A DNA stretch of 64,000 nucleotides, from positions 7,307,001-7,371,000 of the forward strand of contig NC_060026.1 of assembly GCF_021134715.1 (NCBI RefSeq). Direction: 5' to 3'. The position numbers and the translations under genes are program-made. Below the pieces are notes generated by a model that was given only the letters and a program-made list of their open reading frames with translations, was not told where the DNA came from and made no database searches. Shown here in pieces: positions 1-10,965 of the stretch. The stretch's first letter is position 1; the number at the start of each line of letters is the position of its first letter. Source of the DNA: Daphnia pulex. Taxonomy: Eukaryota > Arthropoda > Branchiopoda > Diplostraca > Daphniidae.

Positions 1-1887
1 ATGCGATGGCAACTTCTAGCCTCTTCTGACCATTTTCGTCCAATGTTTTAGGATCCAGAACAAAGTCCATATTGTTTGTGTACTTAACTAAGGTGAAACT
101 TTTTCCACGGAATCTTTGCTCTGACGCCAAGTAACGTGGAATACGATCTTCTCCTTTGAAAATTCGAACAACTTTCGTCATTAAAAATTTCGTCTTGATG
201 TTGGGGTTCTGTGTTGTTCTAACGAGTCTCCCGTTAAATTCAATTGCTAGTTTAGCAGCAACCGTCTGTACCTCTAGATCAGTGACGTAACGTTGGCGAT
301 CGAGTTCTTCCACTTTTGGCAGCGAAATAATCTCTTTGAATACAACATCGTCAACAATATCGGCGGACGCAGACGTCGATGAATTCTCATCCTTAGATAC
401 GGCCGGGTAATAGATTTTACCATAGTAGGCCAAACGAATAGATCCTTTGTCAAACGGATCTGGAGCGATTTGTAAGCGGAGTTTTTTAATCTTTTCTTGT
501 AGTTTCATAAAAGATGTTATCTCTTGAATCGTTTCAGGTAATTCCAGTGTTAAAACGGTGCCGTTCTCTCGTGGAAGCCGTAACCAGTTTGGTTCCTTTT
601 CATCCATAGTAAATTTCCTCACTGTTTTGTTGGCCAAACTAGGGGGGATGTCGGTGCGGTGGGTGACAGAAACCGATCGCATTACGCTTTCTATCACCGA
701 ATTGCAAATAGTCTGAGCTTTTGTGCTATCCATGGGCTCAATTCTTTGGCCATAGTACTTTTCAAAGACAGAAATCATCATGTCACATTCGTCATTGATG
801 CGACCGAAGTAGTAATTCAGTTTCTTAGTACGCATTTCAAGGAAAATGTCCTGAATCGGACGATCACGGGGGTGGCCGTTTGGGTAGTCATCTCTATGAC
901 GGCCATCATGGAATTTATGCTTTCCATGTTTTCCATGGGGAGGTGCGTCTGCAAGATGAAAAATAATTCGGGTACCACTTGGCTGTGGCCAAGGAAGAGT
1001 CACCGCCTTATTTAATCCTCCTATTACATCTTCTGGGAAATCTCCCCCTCCTTTGGCGCAGATTGAAGCGACGAAGTCCTTGAATATGGAAACCGATTTG
1101 GTGAACTTGAGCGTTTCGAAATGATTCTCCCCTGTAAACAATTAAATTACAAGTTGATGATTCAAATATACTTGTATCGTACAAGATGTCTTAGAAAATG
1201 TCCTTGAGATAACGTACCGTCACACCAATCTTTGTATCCTGCAAATACATTTTAAAAATTCTAGTTATTTCAGAGTTCTATTTTTGTTAAAACTTGCGAC
1301 TACTAACCAATAAAAGCTAGTCCTTCTATTTCACAGCCGCTTATTTGCACCAATCGGACGATTTCGGCAATTTGTTCTTTGACTCCCGAAATGTATTTAG
1401 ACATGCTTCCAGTTGTATCCAACAGAAAGCAAATACAAATATTTTGAGTTCGACTTATAATATCTGCAACTCGATCCATGTTAATATTCGCTTTGCGAGT
1501 AACCGAGTTGATGATTTTTTCGTTGATCACCCTCGTTCCAGTAACGGGATTCAAAGCCATTTTCAAGTAGGCATTTACCAGTTCATCGTCACCATCTGCA
1601 ATCGCCGAAAGAATGGAAGATTCGAGGCCGCTTTTCTTTACTTTACTTTTCCTCTCCAATCCAGCTTCCATTGCTGCAACGAGAGAAGCGTCAAGTAGCG
1701 TTTCTGAACCAAATTGGCCTTTAGCAGACATATTCTTGGGCTTGACAACATCGAGCTTTTTAGGTGTCGTTTTACAACTTGGACTCGTCTTATGCAAATG
1801 GGTTACCAACCCAGATTTTTCTTGAAATTTTTCTCTGCAAACGGAGCATTCAAAAGGCCTACGCGACGCCATAATCCTGAATTCCAA
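1..1887 (-). CDS. vWA-domain alpha-kinase (VWKA-like), 3' part outside window
   Basis: This gene runs off the left edge. Exons on the minus strand are 1887-1308, a 21-nt microexon 1238-1218, and 1131 to the window start; all junctions are GT-AG and keep the frame. The first ATG is at 1887 and a second in-frame ATG at 1872 (MASRRPFECSVC) is equally likely. The N-terminus holds a C2H2-like finger (CSVC, then HLHKTSPSC). Next comes a von Willebrand A domain (CFLLDTTGSMSKYI, a DxTxS MIDAS, then GYKDWCDG and GTRIIFHLADAPPHG). The last visible part (LRLAYYGKIYYP, ending LDPKTLDENGQKRLEVAIA) resembles the start of an atypical alpha-kinase domain as in Dictyostelium vwkA and eEF2K. The catalytic core lies outside the window, so kinase activity is inferred from family order only. 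The role in arthropods is not established. Confidence 0.85.
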
Positions 1888-2251
1888 TTTAGAAAAATTG
1901 AAGCATCGAACATTATTTGATAATGAAACGGAAAACCAAATTATTCTTATTATTACACCATTAAACTCATTATTAAATATTAAATACTGAAACTACACCA
2001 TTCATGCAAGACCTTCCGCAAACGATAGATTTCTAAGATCGAACGTTTAGTGGCCAGCGGCTTTCAAATTTTCAAAAATACAAAGATAAAATCTATTGCA
2101 CTCCAGAGTGCAATAGGCCTGACCAAATACAAAAGTATCTTTAATAACAAAACGTAAAATAATGATTTTTTAAATATGACAGAAAAAGGCAATTGATTAC
2201 ACGAAATTTTTAAGCACAATTTAATTATCAAAAAATTACAGAATAACTCAC
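1888..2251. other. Intergenic, AT-rich, 5' flank of the alpha-kinase gene
   Basis: This is the upstream region of the minus-strand vWA/alpha-kinase gene. It contains a perfect 11-bp inverted repeat at 2093-2116. Otherwise it is AT-rich with no open frame of note, except that a terminal exon of the possible small gene at 2252-2717 could lie here (acceptor near 2132, short hydrophobic frame). Confidence 0.5.
2093..2116. repeat. Perfect 24-bp near-palindrome (11-bp arms)
   Basis: The arms CTATTGCACTC (2093-2103) and GAGTGCAATAG (2106-2116) are exact reverse complements separated by CA. It could be a dimeric transcription-factor site or a hairpin in a minus-strand transcript. No known motif is claimed. 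Confidence 0.9.
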
Positions 2252-2717
2252 CACGACTTGCTCAACCGAACCTTCTGAGTTGAAGAAACCAAAACGTTTG
2301 GCAAATGAAATGAGAAAAAGGCGAGCGAATTCTAGGTCTGCTGATCCCAAGAACGCAATTAGTGAATGGTTTCTTAGAAAATAGGGTGGTAGCATTGGAT
2401 GTTAAATCGAAATGATTTTTTTTCACTTTTTAGAAACGATAGAATCTCATAATCCAATACTCGCTTGAGTAGAAAATATTTCAAAGAAATTGTCTGCGTA
2501 CTAAAATGTTATCTTGTAGCATTTTTCGTGCCTATTTATCTTTTTTTTTTAAATGGTCCATCACACGACAACAGTTGAGACTGAACTGAGTTGCCCAGAC
2601 GTAGATTGTACAAAGCTAACATTTGTTGTCGATAAGTGAAAAACGACGTGGAAAGGGAAATTCGATACACACCCCAATATCCGTTACTTGCTGACTCAGA
2701 AATTGCTTAATTGTCAT
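2252..2717 (-). CDS. Possible small unannotated gene
   Basis: An ATG at 2717 in a good context (ACCATGA) opens a frame starting MTIKQFLSQQVTDIG. Using the GT donor at about 2670 and the acceptor TTTCTAAG near 2377, it joins a second open exon (NHSLIAFLGSADLEFARLF, then FGFFNSEGSVEQVV) that ends at a GTGAGT donor at 2251. A following exon would lie at about 2132-2060. The protein-like composition and matching splice sites favour a real gene of about 80 residues between eIF3h and the alpha-kinase gene. No family was recognised and each exon is too short to be decisive. Confidence 0.28.
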
Positions 2718-2994
2718 GGTAGACTGTTTGCCACAACTAAAAAATACAATACAACACCGATGACCTTTTGCAACTAACTTTTTTGCAACTTACAACTATT
2801 TCATCTTGTTCCTTCAGGAACATCTACAGACCTTTATTACTTTGCAATTTTTCTCCTTAAAAACAACGGTGTAATGATTAAAAATAAAACAGCATTTGGC
2901 GACGAATATTTTCTTGATAATGCCCTTTTTCGTAATCAAACAGAATGCAACCATAAAGGTTTATTTCCGGTTTCCAATTAAATTGCAATACAAT
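2718..2994. other. eIF3h 3' UTR and flank
   Basis: TTTATT at 2960-2965 is AATAAA on the minus strand, 30 nt past the eIF3h stop, and is the likely poly(A) signal. The rest is AT-rich with nothing else recognised. Confidence 0.6.
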
Positions 2995-4385
2995 TTACTG
3001 GGTAGTTTTCGAACTACCTTTCAACACTGTTTGTTGCTGGGAAGACTGAGGCTGTTGTAGAGCTTCAGATAAAAACAATTTACCCAGGGCTTGGCTACAG
3101 AAAAGTGATACTTGTTGGCAATGAGCTGCAATTTGGGCAGAGAGTACCATTGGTTCCAAACGTGGGGGCACTGGAATCGGCTTGAAAACCTTAGTCACAT
3201 CTTCTTCGGGTAGAGCCGCTTCACCACGAGCCTGTCGAGCAGTGTTCTCCAAATTCTATGAAAATAAACAAGTACGTTTAATAAAACCACTCATGCATCA
3301 ATTACAGTTTTATAATAATTCAATAAAAAGAACATACCCTTTTTTGAACATATTTCTGCTTCTCTTGTTGTTGCTTTACAACCTGACGTTGATAAATATT
3401 GAACTTGTTTGTATCTTGTAAAAGTTCATCGACATTATCTGTCAAGCTTCGCAGGTGCTTCTCAAGTACAGACCTATAATTGTCGTAAAAATAATTAATT
3501 TGGATGTTTAAGGGAATGTAGTTTAAAGAAATGTGTTCACATACGCAGTTCCAAGATCAAGATATTGAGATCCCTCATATGAAGGAACCATTTCACTAAG
3601 TTCACAAAGTAGAGCATTAACCAAATGGGAATTATGAATCACCAGTCGGATTTCCTATGGTTAATTAGAAGTGTTTATTAAAATTCTTTATATTAAAAAA
3701 CAAAATCAATACCTGGTAAAGGCTTTCAAAGCTCAAGTGGTGAGTTTTAATGTTGTCAGCACCAAAATCATTATCTTTGTATAGGGCAACTGCCTGTGGG
3801 GTTAAGCGATAGGCTTTCAAATGCAAGAATCCTCTTTTTGTTTTCAATGGATCTATATAATAAACTCATTGAGAATATGTGATTTTAAAACAATATAATG
3901 GAAAGGGAATTTTTATACCATAGATTAGTACAACAGACTCTTCAATTGAAGTCTGATAAGTAAACTGAGACTCAAGGAACTGAGTAGAGAGAAAAGCTCC
4001 TTGCTGGGTACTCTGATACCATCCAACATGAAGATGATCCACATTGACTTTCCTCAGATGACGCATCATTTCCATTTGATAATCTTCTTCGTCAAAGTTT
4101 TCATCAAGATTCTTTGGAAATGGAAAGCAATTTGTCACTTCAAGTCGAGTATCAGCAACAAGCCCCAATAAAACACCTTGGGCCACATCCACTGCACTGC
4201 TTCCTTCTTCATGGCAATGCTTGATTATCTTGGCCACAACCTTGTTTAAACAACACAACATTAGAATCTGGCATGAAATTCCGAAGTCTTTAAGGGATCT
4301 TTTAACTTACCAAACCATCCACTTGAACCAAATCAATTGTGTTATCTACGTCAGGAACATTAGTTCTTCGATTTCGGTTCGCCAT
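2995..4385 (-). CDS. eIF3h: Eukaryotic translation initiation factor 3 subunit h
   Basis: Six exons (4385-4311, 4240-3919, 3852-3713, 3654-3545, 3473-3338, 3255-2995) join to 1,044 nt, a 347-residue protein, close to animal eIF3h (about 350). The N-terminal half is an MPN domain (from [15 protein letters not shown] through [11 protein letters not shown]). The JAMM metal motif H-x-H-x7-S-x2-D is absent, as expected for eIF3h, which is a non-catalytic scaffold, unlike CSN5 or RPN11. The C-terminal half is helical and charged ([18 protein letters not shown], then [19 protein letters not shown]), typical of the subunit. It acts in the cytosolic eIF3 complex during 43S assembly and scanning. The gene is divergent from mitoferrin, about 750 bp away. 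Confidence 0.97.
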
Positions 4386-5132
4386 TTTTGTGACAGGCCA
4401 GGCCGGTTACTTGGCACTCGGAGATGAACTCATGGAGCATGGGCTACTGTAAATAGAGGGCGAGACTCTTCTCCCCATTGCCGTGGTAAAGCATGAGAAA
4501 AGTCGACGCCATCTAGTAATCAAGCCTCCTATTCTCCTAAGCTATTGTTAAAGTAACTACAATACAGTGTAAGATAATTAGACAGTTATGTCAGGGGCAT
4601 AGAGATAAAAGCTGTTTCTATTTCTCTAGCTATTGATTTTTAAATTAAAAGTTAAGAATAAAATCCATTGTTTTTTCAAACATATTTTCACTGTAGAAGT
4701 CTAAAAAATGCTTCCTAGATGGCATCGGAGTTTCTTCCTTTTTCAAATTTGTCTGTAACAAATATTGAAATATCTCATTTAATTTTCATTAAAAGTATAG
4801 AAATATTCCAAAATTCAATAATTATAATTACATTTTGTTACTTATCAAGTTCACCCATAAAAAATTACATGACCGACACGACCGACACAGATCAAATTTC
4901 TCAACTAGAATAGTCCCGGCCTTTGGTTGTAGTATTGCAATTGCAAAGTAAACGTGGTTTGGTTGTCTGCTTCAAATGCCGCAACATTAGACTGGAAGAA
5001 AGGTCTCATTGGCCCGTGTTGATTGAATGATTTTTAATCTCGATGGATACTTGACCAGCGAAATTAAATCTTTTACTCAAAAATCTCTTACTCACTCAAT
5101 TTCTTACACAATCTAGTGATCTCACGTATACG
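4386..5132. promoter_or_regulatory. Divergent intergenic region between eIF3h and mitoferrin
   Basis: This 747-bp AT-rich stretch separates the two start codons and must hold both promoters. No TATA box at a fitting distance was identified on either side. GC-rich sequence near 4390-4440 is the likely eIF3h core promoter and 5' UTR. Confidence 0.5.
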
Positions 5133-7098
5133 ATGGCTCAATTTGATGAATACGAGTCCTTACCAACCTCGAATTCCACTACACACATGATTGCTGGTTC
5201 CATGGCTGGAATTTTAGAGCACTGTGTAATGTTTCCAATTGATTCGGTCAAGGTATTTTAAATTTAATTTGATTTCACTCTTTCTTTTTTTAATGAAATC
5301 ATGACAGTTGGAACAGAATGTTACAGTGTAGTCTATACATTCTGTGCTCTTAAATTTAGAATTTGCCATAAACTTATATTTGTTGACATAACATTCATTC
5401 GACATGCTGTTGTAACATTTTGACAGGAAAGTATTTTCATGTAAGATTACATTAATAATAATGCTAATTTTAATGGTCATCTTAAGTTATCTAAATAATT
5501 CTATCAAACATAAATGATCTAGAAATAACTCCCCAAAATGCTTGCATATTTTATTTGACTTTACATTCTGTTTCTTCTCACGCAGACGCGTTTACAGAGT
5601 CTTGTAAGCGCCAATCGAAGTTTCCGGTCAGTCCTGATGACTATGATCAGAAATGAAGGAGTGTTCAGACCACTTCGCGGCATTGGCGCTACGGTTGCTG
5701 GAGCTGGACCAGCTCACGCCTTGTACTTTGCTGCCTATGAGCGATTGAAAGTTGATTTCACATCGACAGGCTCAGCACATCATAACTACTTGGCTCAGGG
5801 AGCAGCTGCCTCCGCTGCCACTGTTCTCCATGATGGAATTATGACGCCAGCGGAAGGTATCCATCACGTTTCCGACAACAAAATTTAGCGCGTGTCGCTA
5901 TAAAAAACCTAAATATTCTAATGGTCGCCAGTGTCAGTACTTTTTTTAACGAACATTAAAATACCCCAAATACCCTACATAATATTACTAGGCCCATCCT
6001 TCATATTGAATGTGATTATTGCAATTTTATTCTTATTTTTGGTTGCGCTCATAGTGGTTAAGCAGCGATTGCAGATGTACAACAGCCCCTTCCGGTCCAT
6101 GACAGAGTGTGCCCTAAAAGTCTATAAGACGGAAGGATTTTCCGCCTTTTATCGCTCTTACGGCACGCAACTCGCCATGAATGTGCCGTTCCAGTGTGTT
6201 CACTTCATCGTGTACGAGGCAATGCAAAATGCCACCAACCCCGAACGCACCTACAATCCTTTAGGTCACGTCGTCTCGGGTGGAGTCTCTGGTGCGCTAA
6301 TTCTTCACGTTTTGTTTTGCTGTTTTAGAAAATGTTTAGAACTATTAATTTGGATTCTTAGGAGCCCTTGCGGCCGCTGTTACCACGCCGCTTGACGTCT
6401 GCAAGACACTGTTGAATACTCAAGTGAGTCGTTGTTTTCCAGTCACCCGACATCAGGTTTAGTGTTGATTTTATTTATAATTATTTTTCTTTTTTAAACT
6501 CATTAGGAGGCTGAAGTTCTGCACCGGGCACAGAAGACGCAAATCAGTGGATTTTTTAACGCTGCCCAAATGGTTTACCGATTGGGAGGTTTTGGTGGCT
6601 TCTATCAGGTGAAAAAAGTGGTTTTCTATCTTTTTATATTGCTTCTGCTGGATCCACACCAGATTTTTTATCAAAATTAAGCTATACATTTATGGGTAAA
6701 ACTGATCTACCTTTTGAGCTCGTAAACGTCGAATTCGATTGACAACAATGCTTTCCCTTGTTATTCAAAATTCCTCCCTTCTTTTGTTAACAGCAAAGCT
6801 AAATGAGTTATACCATGTGAAATCGCTTCATCGTTGTGCCTGCTCGAAACACGAGTCGTTGAGCGGTTTAACGTGGGTCGCAAAATATTTAGCAACATGA
6901 CAATCTAGTGGTTTGACCAGTAGGGCAGTTCCCGCTTTGAATTATAATATCCATTGATTTGCGCGAAGATTTATTAACCAATAATTTATTTATTTATTTT
7001 AGGGATTGCAAGCACGTTTATTGTTTCAAGTTCCTTCGACGGCTATCTGCTGGTCCGTCTATGAGTTCTTTAAATATTTTCTGACAAAAACGGACTAA
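5133..7098 (+). CDS. mfrn: Mitoferrin, mitochondrial iron carrier (SLC25A28/37 family)
   Basis: Six exons (5133-5252, 5586-5856, 6055-6291, 6362-6423, 6507-6608, 7003-7098) give 888 nt, 295 residues. Three mitochondrial-carrier repeats are visible, each with its signature: PIDSVKTRLQSL near residue 36, [17 protein letters not shown] near 127, and [14 protein letters not shown] near 222. These match mitoferrin rather than other carriers. The protein would sit in the inner mitochondrial membrane and import ferrous iron for heme and Fe-S cluster synthesis. The second intron contains an unrelated open stretch that reads through the donor but is clearly intronic. The start was chosen as the first ATG before the first repeat; no cleavable presequence is expected. 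Confidence 0.95.
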
Positions 7099-8297
7099 GT
7101 GACGGTGACAAAGTCACGTATGTTTGAATAACTAAACGTTTTCGAAAACGAGCAAAATCAAACTGGGCTAATGGACTAGAACGTTGACGCAGCGGAAGTA
7201 TTTTCAAATTTAGGTACAAACACTATACTAGATTACAGTATAGTGTGATTCATCGGTGGTTGAAGAAGAAGTGGCATTAGTTGCAGCTTCTGCTGCTTAG
7301 TAATCCATCAAGGTAGTAGGCTACCGTCCTGGCCGTTTTTTATGTCTTTTCTGCCTTTTTCCCGCTATAGTGTTGTTCATTTCTTTCTTTGCAGTGTAGT
7401 ATTTAAAGTGGGAGATCGAATCATCTATTGTTTGAATCACCTATTGTCCTTGACAGCTGTATATATGTGTATATAGAGTCACGGGCTCACGGCCGTCTAG
7501 TTGCACTATCCCTTGCCATTGGTGCCTACAAACTCGGAAGTCAAGATACAAATTTTTAATGTTGAGAAAATGGTTCTTCTTTTGCCACCAAACTAAACCA
7601 AATAAACAATTGTAATCACACACAAAAATGGGAAATTTACATATAATGATTGAATAAAACGGAAGAATTCTGACTCATCAACACTCCAATATTTAACGCA
7701 AGATTTTTTAGATTTCTTATGATATAATATGTTTGATGTATTGGCGCAGATCAAGGTCTGTACAAGAACGTACACGTTTGCAGATTTGAACTTCTCCCTT
7801 GTAAATCGAAAAGGGAAAAATATCTTTCTTTTTCTTCTTAAGATTTCACTCCTTTTCTTTATTCTCCGCCCTGGCTGGATTTTGATACTCCCGGGCTTGG
7901 ATTAACTTTGGGTTTGCCGGTTTGGTTAGATTTAAGTTGCACACAGCTTGCTACCCTATCATGTCCGTTATTATACCAATAAAGATTTAACAATTTTTTT
8001 TTCGACTTTCCCAGTGGTCGAATCCGACTCTAGACGAAGGTTAGGTCAGAGCTGCAAATTGAAAAAAATAAAAATAAAAAAATAAAAACTTATTGCTAGA
8101 TTTCTTAAAAACTTGGCAATGTGGAATATCTCGGTTTTTTACGTTATCTGCAGACGAAGTTATCATGTTTACAAAAAAGGAAAACAAATAGCATTACGAT
8201 TCAACAGTTAATAGTTCGTGTGTGTGTAGCTTGTCTTCTGATTCAACGGCACTACGACAGATAGATAGGGATACTATTGGATAGCGGATCAATAAAA
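7099..8297. other. Mitoferrin 3' UTR and intergenic DNA up to the GST gene
   Basis: This 1.2-kb AT-rich stretch holds the probable mitoferrin 3' UTR, with a strong 27-nt hairpin at 7220-7246. AATAAA hexamers occur near 7598, 7653 and 7979. No coding frame is supported. The GST promoter must lie toward 8200-8297; no core element was recognised. Confidence 0.5.
7220..7246 (+). repeat. Perfect 10-bp stem hairpin in the mitoferrin 3' UTR
   Basis: ACACTATACT (7220-7229) pairs fully with AGTATAGTGT (7237-7246) around a 7-nt loop AGATTAC, 122 nt after the stop. The loop is not the CAGUGN of a canonical iron-responsive element. Confidence 0.9.
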
Positions 8298-9482
8298 ATG
8301 GCTTTAAGAGTTTATTACGACTTAATGTCACAGCCTTCTAGGGCTATTTATCTATTTCTGAAGGTGGCAAATATACCTTTTGAAAGTTGTCTTGTGAAAC
8401 TTCGTGAAGGTGGATAAATCTGATCAGCTTTGGAATTTGTATTTTACTTATTTACTCTTATTTAACAGGAGAACATTTCCAAGATGAGTTTACCAAAGTC
8501 AATCCATTTAGGAAAGTTCCTGTTATTGATGACAATGGATTCAAACTAACTGAAAGGTATCTAAAAATCACATTATTGTTAATTAAAACTTTCCTAACTT
8601 ATTTTATATCATTATGTTTACATAGTGTAGCAATTCTTCGTTATCTAGCCAGAAGCAGAAATGTTGAGGATAATTGGTATAAGGCTGATTTGCAGCTTCA
8701 GGCAAAGGTGGATGAATACCTTGAGTGGCAACATTTGAACACTCGGCTATTCTGTGCAATGTACTTCAGACACAAGGTTTGGAATATTTGGTTTTCCTTG
8801 AAATGCATTTGTATTTACATTAATTTTTCTACAGTTTTTGGAACCAATGATGCTTCAAAAACCAGTTGATGAAAAAAAAGTTGCTCGCTTTCAGAAAGAA
8901 ATGGAAAAGTGCTTGAGTGAAATAGAAAATATTTGGTTAGATAGTGGGAAAAAAAATTTTATCACTGGGGATAAAATTTCCATTGCTGATCTTTTAGCCT
9001 GCTGTGAATTGGAACAACCTGGTAACCAAATCAATTTTATAATGGTTACAGAAATGTTAGTTTTTGTTTTTTAATTTCAGGGATGGCTGGATATGATGTC
9101 TTCTCCAAACATCCTATTATAGGTTAGTAAATATTTTAGATTTGAACTTTTCTGCTCAGTTAGTGCTAGCTAACCCAAGTTTAGATTATGAGGTGGACAA
9201 CTGGCTATGTAATAAGTTCTTTAGGCGAATTTATCCACTCAGGGTTCGGCATACAAGAAAAAAAAAGATTGCTTAGTAAAACTGCTTTAAGTAAAACGGA
9301 TGCGTGATCATGCTTTTATTCGTGGAAACTAATCAATGACATATTTATTTTATTTTCCCATTTTAGGAGCATACAGGGAACGTGTGCGGAAGGCAACGGA
9401 ACCTCATTATGAAGAAGCCCATAAAATCGTTCGAATTATAACGAACAAATTTAAGGGTGTTCCACAAGCTAACAAGCTGTAA
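8298..9482 (+). CDS. Glutathione S-transferase, theta-like
   Basis: Six exons (8298-8409, 8469-8556, 8626-8776, 8835-9021, 9081-9122, 9367-9482) total 696 nt, 231 residues. The N-terminal thioredoxin-fold domain reads MALRVYYDLMSQPSRAIYLF; Ser11 occupies the theta-class catalytic position, and NPFRKVPVIDDNGFKLTES contains the cis-Pro and the glutathione-binding ES pair. The C-terminal helical domain carries FITGDKISIADLLACCELEQ, the conserved GST N-capping box (SIAD). It is a cytosolic enzyme that conjugates glutathione to electrophiles. Theta class is assigned from the serine motif and the VDEYLEWQHLNTR segment. The gene is convergent with the TMEM68-like gene; the stop codons are 149 bp apart. 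Confidence 0.93.
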
Positions 9483-9584
9483 GCAAATTATCAAGTTTGT
9501 TTCGTGCTCCTCTGTATAGTTCTTAAGAATTTGTAAGAGGTTTTCTACATTTTCTATTATTAAAAGGAAGAGGTCCAATATATT

Positions 9585-9590
9585 AATAAA
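9585..9590 (+). terminator. Probable GST poly(A) signal
   Basis: AATAAA lies 103 nt after the GST stop and before the end of the convergent gene. The two transcripts probably overlap at their 3' ends. Confidence 0.5.
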
Positions 9591-9631
9591 TAGGTAAATT
9601 ACGGTATATAATAATTGTCCATTTGAAGCGA

Positions 9632-10965
9632 TCAATTATTCTTACGAAGAGTAAATCTTTCTGTGATTGCTCTGAGAATGTTTCCTGGTTTGGGTTGATG
9701 ATTTGCAATCATCTCTTTCATATTTTGAGTTACCAGTTTCACTAACGACTCGGGTGTGTGTGATTCATCGTATGGAATGGCACGTCCTATAAACGTAGTC
9801 AACTTCACTGGAAATCCTCCGTATATGGGAACTAGAGGCAAATGCGTTTTTTGATACAACCAATGCCAGAACGACTGACAAATATTGAATGAACGGAAAG
9901 CTTCTCGAATATTTCGCGTGAAGATTGGAATGATGGGCTAGTGTAAAAGGAAACTAGAAAATTATGGCGGTTTAATCAATAAATGGATATTTACCACTTT
10001 TGCTTCAATTGCCACTTTCGCAAAACCTAGACGTTGCCTCCAAAGAAGTTCATAGTTATGATCACCCAACTGAGCCTCATAAACTCCTCCCGGGGCAATA
10101 GCCAAGAGGTTGCCTTTCCGTAGCAAAGAGGCACAGCTCTGCACAGTACCAGGAATTACACCAAATGCTTCTAAAAGACTTCCCCAACCTTAAAAATTAA
10201 AACTTTCTCAGTATCATTCACAAAAAAACTTAGGCTGAAAAGTTATATACATCCTACTTGTAATTTTTTTCATTACCTGGAATTTTGAAGAGAAACCTAT
10301 CACCAACAGGATTTATCAACCTTCCTTCATACAACAATATGTGACTGCAAATGTAGTAAAAGTCAATAGGAACTGCTCCATGATAATATACTAGAAGAGC
10401 ACCCCCAGCAGGAATGTTTTCAATCCCATGAATCTCATATCCTAAAGTAAAAAATTAGGTTTCTTAGTTTGGACTGTCTTTATAATTAAATTTAAAAAAA
10501 TTACCATGCCAAATCCAGCCTAATGCATCCCATATAGCTGAAACAACTTTTCTTCCTGCATCCCATATGTCTTTATCATATGCATCTAAAAGTCTACGCC
10601 TGAGGGAGTCAAATAATGTACATTGTGTAATAACCCACAAAACAAAACAAAAATGTTAATATTCAAAATGCTTTAGTGCCTTACCTATGCAATTTATAGA
10701 TGTACAAAAGGGAAGAAGTGATGTAAAGCATGATAATAATAATACCAGGCAGAAGAGACACCACAATTAAAGGTGTGAAAAGCCATGAAAGCCAAGAGGA
10801 ATAGTAGATATCTATCGAAGCCCCTGATAAATGTAACAATAAGAAAATGATGAAAATGAATAACTTTAACAAATTGACATTAATAAGATATTAACAATTT
10901 TCTTTACCCAATAACTCAGTAAGATTCAGATATTGAGTTAGATACTCTAGTGTGTTGTAAGACAT
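9632..10965 (-). CDS. Tmem68: TMEM68-like membrane acyltransferase
   Basis: Six exons (10965-10908, 10823-10685, 10599-10505, 10441-10277, 10188-9995, 9937-9632) sum to 957 nt, 318 residues. Near the N-terminus a hydrophobic segment (SWLFTPLIVVSLLPGIIIIM) would anchor the protein in the membrane, probably ER. The acyltransferase core follows: ALLVYYHGAVPIDFYY (the His...Asp motif), GRLINPVGDRFLF, then IAPGGVYEAQLGD in place of the usual FPEG block, and PIIPIFTRNIREAF. This order is that of TMEM68 (also called DIESL), which makes triacylglycerol independently of DGAT1/2. The His-Asp spacing is five residues rather than the four of generic PlsC enzymes. Identity is strong; the substrate is inferred from the family. 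Confidence 0.92.

Noticed and set aside
659-1015. 118-codon plus-strand open frame
   Set aside because: It is antisense to the vWA/alpha-kinase coding exon, whose family motifs are clear on the minus strand.
7385-7410. CAGTGT in the mitoferrin 3' region as an iron-responsive element
   Set aside because: The loop hexamer is present but the flanks do not form the required stem with a bulged C.
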